Positions 42,944-44,853 of a stretch of 44,853 nucleotides of DNA are shown here, piece after piece; position 1 is the stretch's first letter, and the number at the start of each line of letters is the position of its first letter. The notes below the pieces were generated by a model. It ran no database searches and was not told the DNA's origin. It saw nothing but the letters and a program-made list of their open reading frames with translations. The translations under genes were made by a program, and so were the position numbers. The stretch is from the NCBI GenBank assembly GCA_903904815.1, contig CAIVDU010000066.1, forward strand, positions 1-44,853. Reading direction: 5' to 3'. The stretch comes from an uncultured Armatimonadota bacterium (lineage in GTDB: Bacteria > Armatimonadota > Fimbriimonadia > Fimbriimonadales > Fimbriimonadaceae).

Positions 42944-42971
42944 GTGACAAAACCGTATTGCGGTCTAACAT
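42944..42971 (+). promoter_or_regulatory. Promoter of the GH57 gene
   Basis: GTGACA (42944-42949) and TAACAT (42966-42971) are 16 bases apart. The -10 box ends eight bases before the ATG at 42980, again suggesting a leaderless transcript. Confidence 0.45.
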
Positions 42972-42979
42972 ACCAATAT

Positions 42980-44674
42980 ATGGCGATCGGACGCTTCCTC
43001 TTGTGCTTGCACTCACACATGCCTTACGTGCTGAGTCACGGCAAGAGCCCCCATGGCACGGACTGGCTCAATGAAGCGGCCGCCGAGTGCTATCTGCCCC
43101 TCCTTCACACGCTGGACCGCCTGAACAACGAAGGGATCAAGCCTCGGTGGACGATCAACATCACGCCAATCCTCGCCGAACAGCTTGAGGATCCCGCGTT
43201 CAAAGCGGAATTCGAAACCTACTGTCAGGAAAAGATCGACTACGCTATCGCCGACCTGCGACGATTCGAGCGCGAGGGACCGCTTTGGATGCAGGGCCTG
43301 GCCGCGATGTGGCAGCGGAAGTACACCGAATACCTGGTGCAGTTCAAGCATCAGTGGGGCCGGTCGATCATCGAAGCGTTCAAGTTCTTCCAAGACCAGG
43401 GCTGCATCGAGATCATCACGAGCGGGGCGACGCACGGTTATCAGCCTTTGCTGGGTACGGACGAGAGTTGCCGCGCTCAAATCCGTCTCGGAGTAAAAAA
43501 CCACGAGAAGCACTTCGGCAAGAAACCTCGGGGAATCTGGTTGCCGGAATGCGCCTACCGCCCGCGCTATGACTGGAAGGCTCCGGCAGGGGACAACGAA
43601 GTGGCATGGCCACGTGCGGGCACCGACGAGATCCTGAAAGAAGAGGGTCTCGAATACTTCTTCGTCGACTCGCATATGATTCGGGGTGGCGCGCCGCTCG
43701 GAACCTATGCGGCGAACTTCCCTCAGCTTGCGGAAATGTTCGCGCGCAGCGCGAAGTACTTCACGCCGCCGACCGAGTTCCGATCGGAGTATGAGCACTA
43801 CCTTCTCCCCAGCGGCGTGACCGTTTTCGCCCGAGACCCGGAGACGACGGTCAAAGTATGGTCGGGAGATTCCGGCTATCCCGGCGACGAGTACTACCTT
43901 GAGTTTCACAAGCAGCTGTATCCGGGAAGACTCCGATATTGGCGCATCAGTCAAGAGAAATCGGATCTCGGCAAGAAGCAACCGTACAACCCTTACGAGG
44001 CGTTTGAACGCATTCAAAACCATGCCGCTGACCTCGTCACCGTGCTGAAGAACACTTTGGCGACGTATCGGGGATTAGCGGATCGATCCGGAACGCTCGT
44101 CGCGATGTACGACACCGAACTGTTTGGACACTGGTGGTGGGAGGGCCCCGAGTTCCTTTGCGAACTCTATCGGCTACTCCACGCAGACGGGGAGATCGAG
44201 CTGGTCAGCGGCAGCGACATGATCGACGAGGAACCCGCGCGCCACATGATCACGATGCCTGAAGGATCTTGGGGAGAGGGTGGCTACCACTACATCTGGA
44301 TCAACGACGACAACTTGTGGACTTGGAAGAAGCTGTATCCTATCGAGCGGCGGCTCAGAAAGCTTGCTCGCGAAGCGACCAGCGGCCCCATCCTCGAAGT
44401 TGTTACCCAGGCAGCTCGGGAGCTTCTGCTTGCCGAAGCCAGCGACTGGCAGTTCCTGATCTCCACGTTCTCGGCTCGGGACTACGCCGAAGTCCGGTAT
44501 CAGGACCACGTGGATCGATTCACCGCGTTGGCCGATATTGCCGACAAGCTGTTACTTGGTGGACAGATGGATGAGGCGGAAGAGACGTACCTTCGCGAGT
44601 GCCAACTTAAGGACGCGCCATTCCCAGAATTGACCCTGGACATGTGGTTAGACGCCCCAAAGACGGTCGTCTGA
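42980..44674 (+). CDS. GH57 glycogen branching enzyme
   Basis: A 564-residue glycoside hydrolase family 57 1,4-alpha-glucan branching enzyme, making alpha-1,6 branches in glycogen. The start at 42980 gives the family opening GRFLLCLHSHMPYVLSHGK; the upstream frame extension is rejected. Motifs: TINITPILAEQL, IEIITSGATHGYQPLL, the nucleophile Glu190 in GIWLPECAYRP, the acid Asp378 in AMYDTELFGHWWWEGP, and a C-terminal helical domain (YIWINDDNLWTWKKLYP, DWQFLISTFSARDYAEVRYQ) typical of the branching subgroup. Cytoplasmic. It is divergent from the FHA gene. A large minus-strand frame across it is a shadow. Confidence 0.92.
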   Translation: MAIGRFLLCLHSHMPYVLSHGKSPHGTDWLNEAAAECYLPLLHTLDRLNNEGIKPRWTINITPILAEQLEDPAFKAEFETYCQEKIDYAIADLRRFEREGPLWMQGLAAMWQRKYTEYLVQFKHQWGRSIIEAFKFFQDQGCIEIITSGATHGYQPLLGTDESCRAQIRLGVKNHEKHFGKKPRGIWLPECAYRPRYDWKAPAGDNEVAWPRAGTDEILKEEGLEYFFVDSHMIRGGAPLGTYAANFPQLAEMFARSAKYFTPPTEFRSEYEHYLLPSGVTVFARDPETTVKVWSGDSGYPGDEYYLEFHKQLYPGRLRYWRISQEKSDLGKKQPYNPYEAFERIQNHAADLVTVLKNTLATYRGLADRSGTLVAMYDTELFGHWWWEGPEFLCELYRLLHADGEIELVSGSDMIDEEPARHMITMPEGSWGEGGYHYIWINDDNLWTWKKLYPIERRLRKLAREATSGPILEVVTQAARELLLAEASDWQFLISTFSARDYAEVRYQDHVDRFTALADIADKLLLGGQMDEAEETYLRECQLKDAPFPELTLDMWLDAPKTVV

Positions 44675-44684
44675 CCATCCAAAG

Positions 44685-44713
44685 TTGAACCTGGGCGGCG
44701 CCAATGGTAGAAT
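44685..44713 (+). promoter_or_regulatory. Consensus-like promoter of the last gene
   Basis: TTGAAC (44685-44690) and TAGAAT (44708-44713) are exactly 17 bases apart, a good sigma-70-type match. The -10 ends seven bases before the GTG at 44721, so the mRNA probably begins at the start codon. Confidence 0.65.
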
Positions 44714-44720
44714 TCCGACC

Positions 44721-44853
44721 GTGTCAGTCTGTCGCGCCGCCTACACTACCGCTGCCTTGATTTCTGTCTGTCTCGCTTTGGGTTCACAAACCAAGGACGG
44801 ACAGAAGATCAACATCCCGAAGCAGCTTCCCGATTTAACGAAGCGGCAGATGA
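44721..44853 (+). CDS. Start of a secreted protein (partial)
   Basis: The window ends after 44 codons of an open frame that starts at GTG. The N-terminus (MSVCRAAYTTAALISVCLAL) is a probable signal peptide, followed by a charged stretch GSQTKDGQKINIPKQLPDLT. The family cannot be told from this fragment. The well-spaced promoter immediately upstream supports this start. Confidence 0.6.
   Translation, partial: MSVCRAAYTTAALISVCLALGSQTKDGQKINIPKQLPDLTKRQM

Noticed and set aside
43013-44023. 336-codon minus-strand frame inside the GH57 gene
   Set aside because: It is a GC-driven shadow; the plus strand is a complete, motif-perfect GH57 enzyme.
44685-44694. TTGAACCTGG identical to bases flanking the tRNA-Pro 3' end
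   Set aside because: Only about ten bases match and they serve as a -35 box here; chance is enough.
1-44853. CRISPR arrays, rRNA genes, prophage or plasmid replication genes
   Set aside because: Looked for and not seen; the only regular tandem repeat is the four-copy array at 46-137, which has no spacers.

Overview
The window looks like a chromosomal segment of an Armatimonadota bacterium, most likely of the Fimbriimonadia type. This rests on two secreted prepilin-like proteins with the N-terminal core typical of that phylum (a [22 protein letters not shown]-type helix followed by [11 protein letters not shown], and an ADGHV or TDGSA C-terminal signature), on the rich set of secreted glycoside hydrolases, and on fairly high GC. 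The assignment is inference; no rRNA is present.

Left part (1-8430). Four 23-bp tandem repeats resembling an IS21-type end lie inside the 3' end of a hypothetical gene. Then come a GH106 alpha-L-rhamnosidase, a decayed TPR gene, a VapBC toxin-antitoxin pair, a tRNA-Pro(GGG) gene on the minus strand and a GH78 alpha-L-rhamnosidase. The tRNA-Pro 3' end is repeated at 5281-5308 and 636-655, which suggests old integration events.

Middle-left (8889-17639). A three-gene tripartite RND efflux operon (adaptor, permease, TolC-like channel) converges on a prepilin-like gene followed by a small lipoprotein gene. A LacI-family regulator follows, divergent from a GH3 beta-glucosidase. Two perfect 14-bp palindromes lie in the intergenic space of this pair. 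An ApbE-type flavin transferase follows the GH3 gene.

Middle (20949-28280). A minus-strand operon encodes an ECF sigma factor, a small coiled-coil protein, a divergent PilT-like ATPase with a Trp in its Walker A motif, and an EF-hand protein. Next is a plus-strand cluster of small genes: a TusA-like protein without the CPxP motif, a protein resembling an M41 peptidase domain that has lost HExxH, and a glycine-rich RRM protein with a strong terminator. An alpha-galactosidase remnant and a HipA-like kinase/DUF3037 pair follow.

Right part (28364-44853). This holds a second prepilin-lipoprotein module, a phytanoyl-CoA dioxygenase-like enzyme, a GH115 alpha-glucuronidase and an ACT_3-GNAT fusion. 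A minus-strand operon (PLP enzyme of the D-serine dehydratase/D-threonine aldolase type, Ppx/GppA, D-aminoacylase, RidA) looks like D-amino-acid catabolism. Then come SerC, a tRNA-guanine transglycosylase lacking its zinc cysteines, an FHA membrane protein, a GH57 branching enzyme and the start of a secreted protein. Several genes have a TAnnnT-type -10 box only 6-8 bases before the start codon, which suggests leaderless transcripts are common here.
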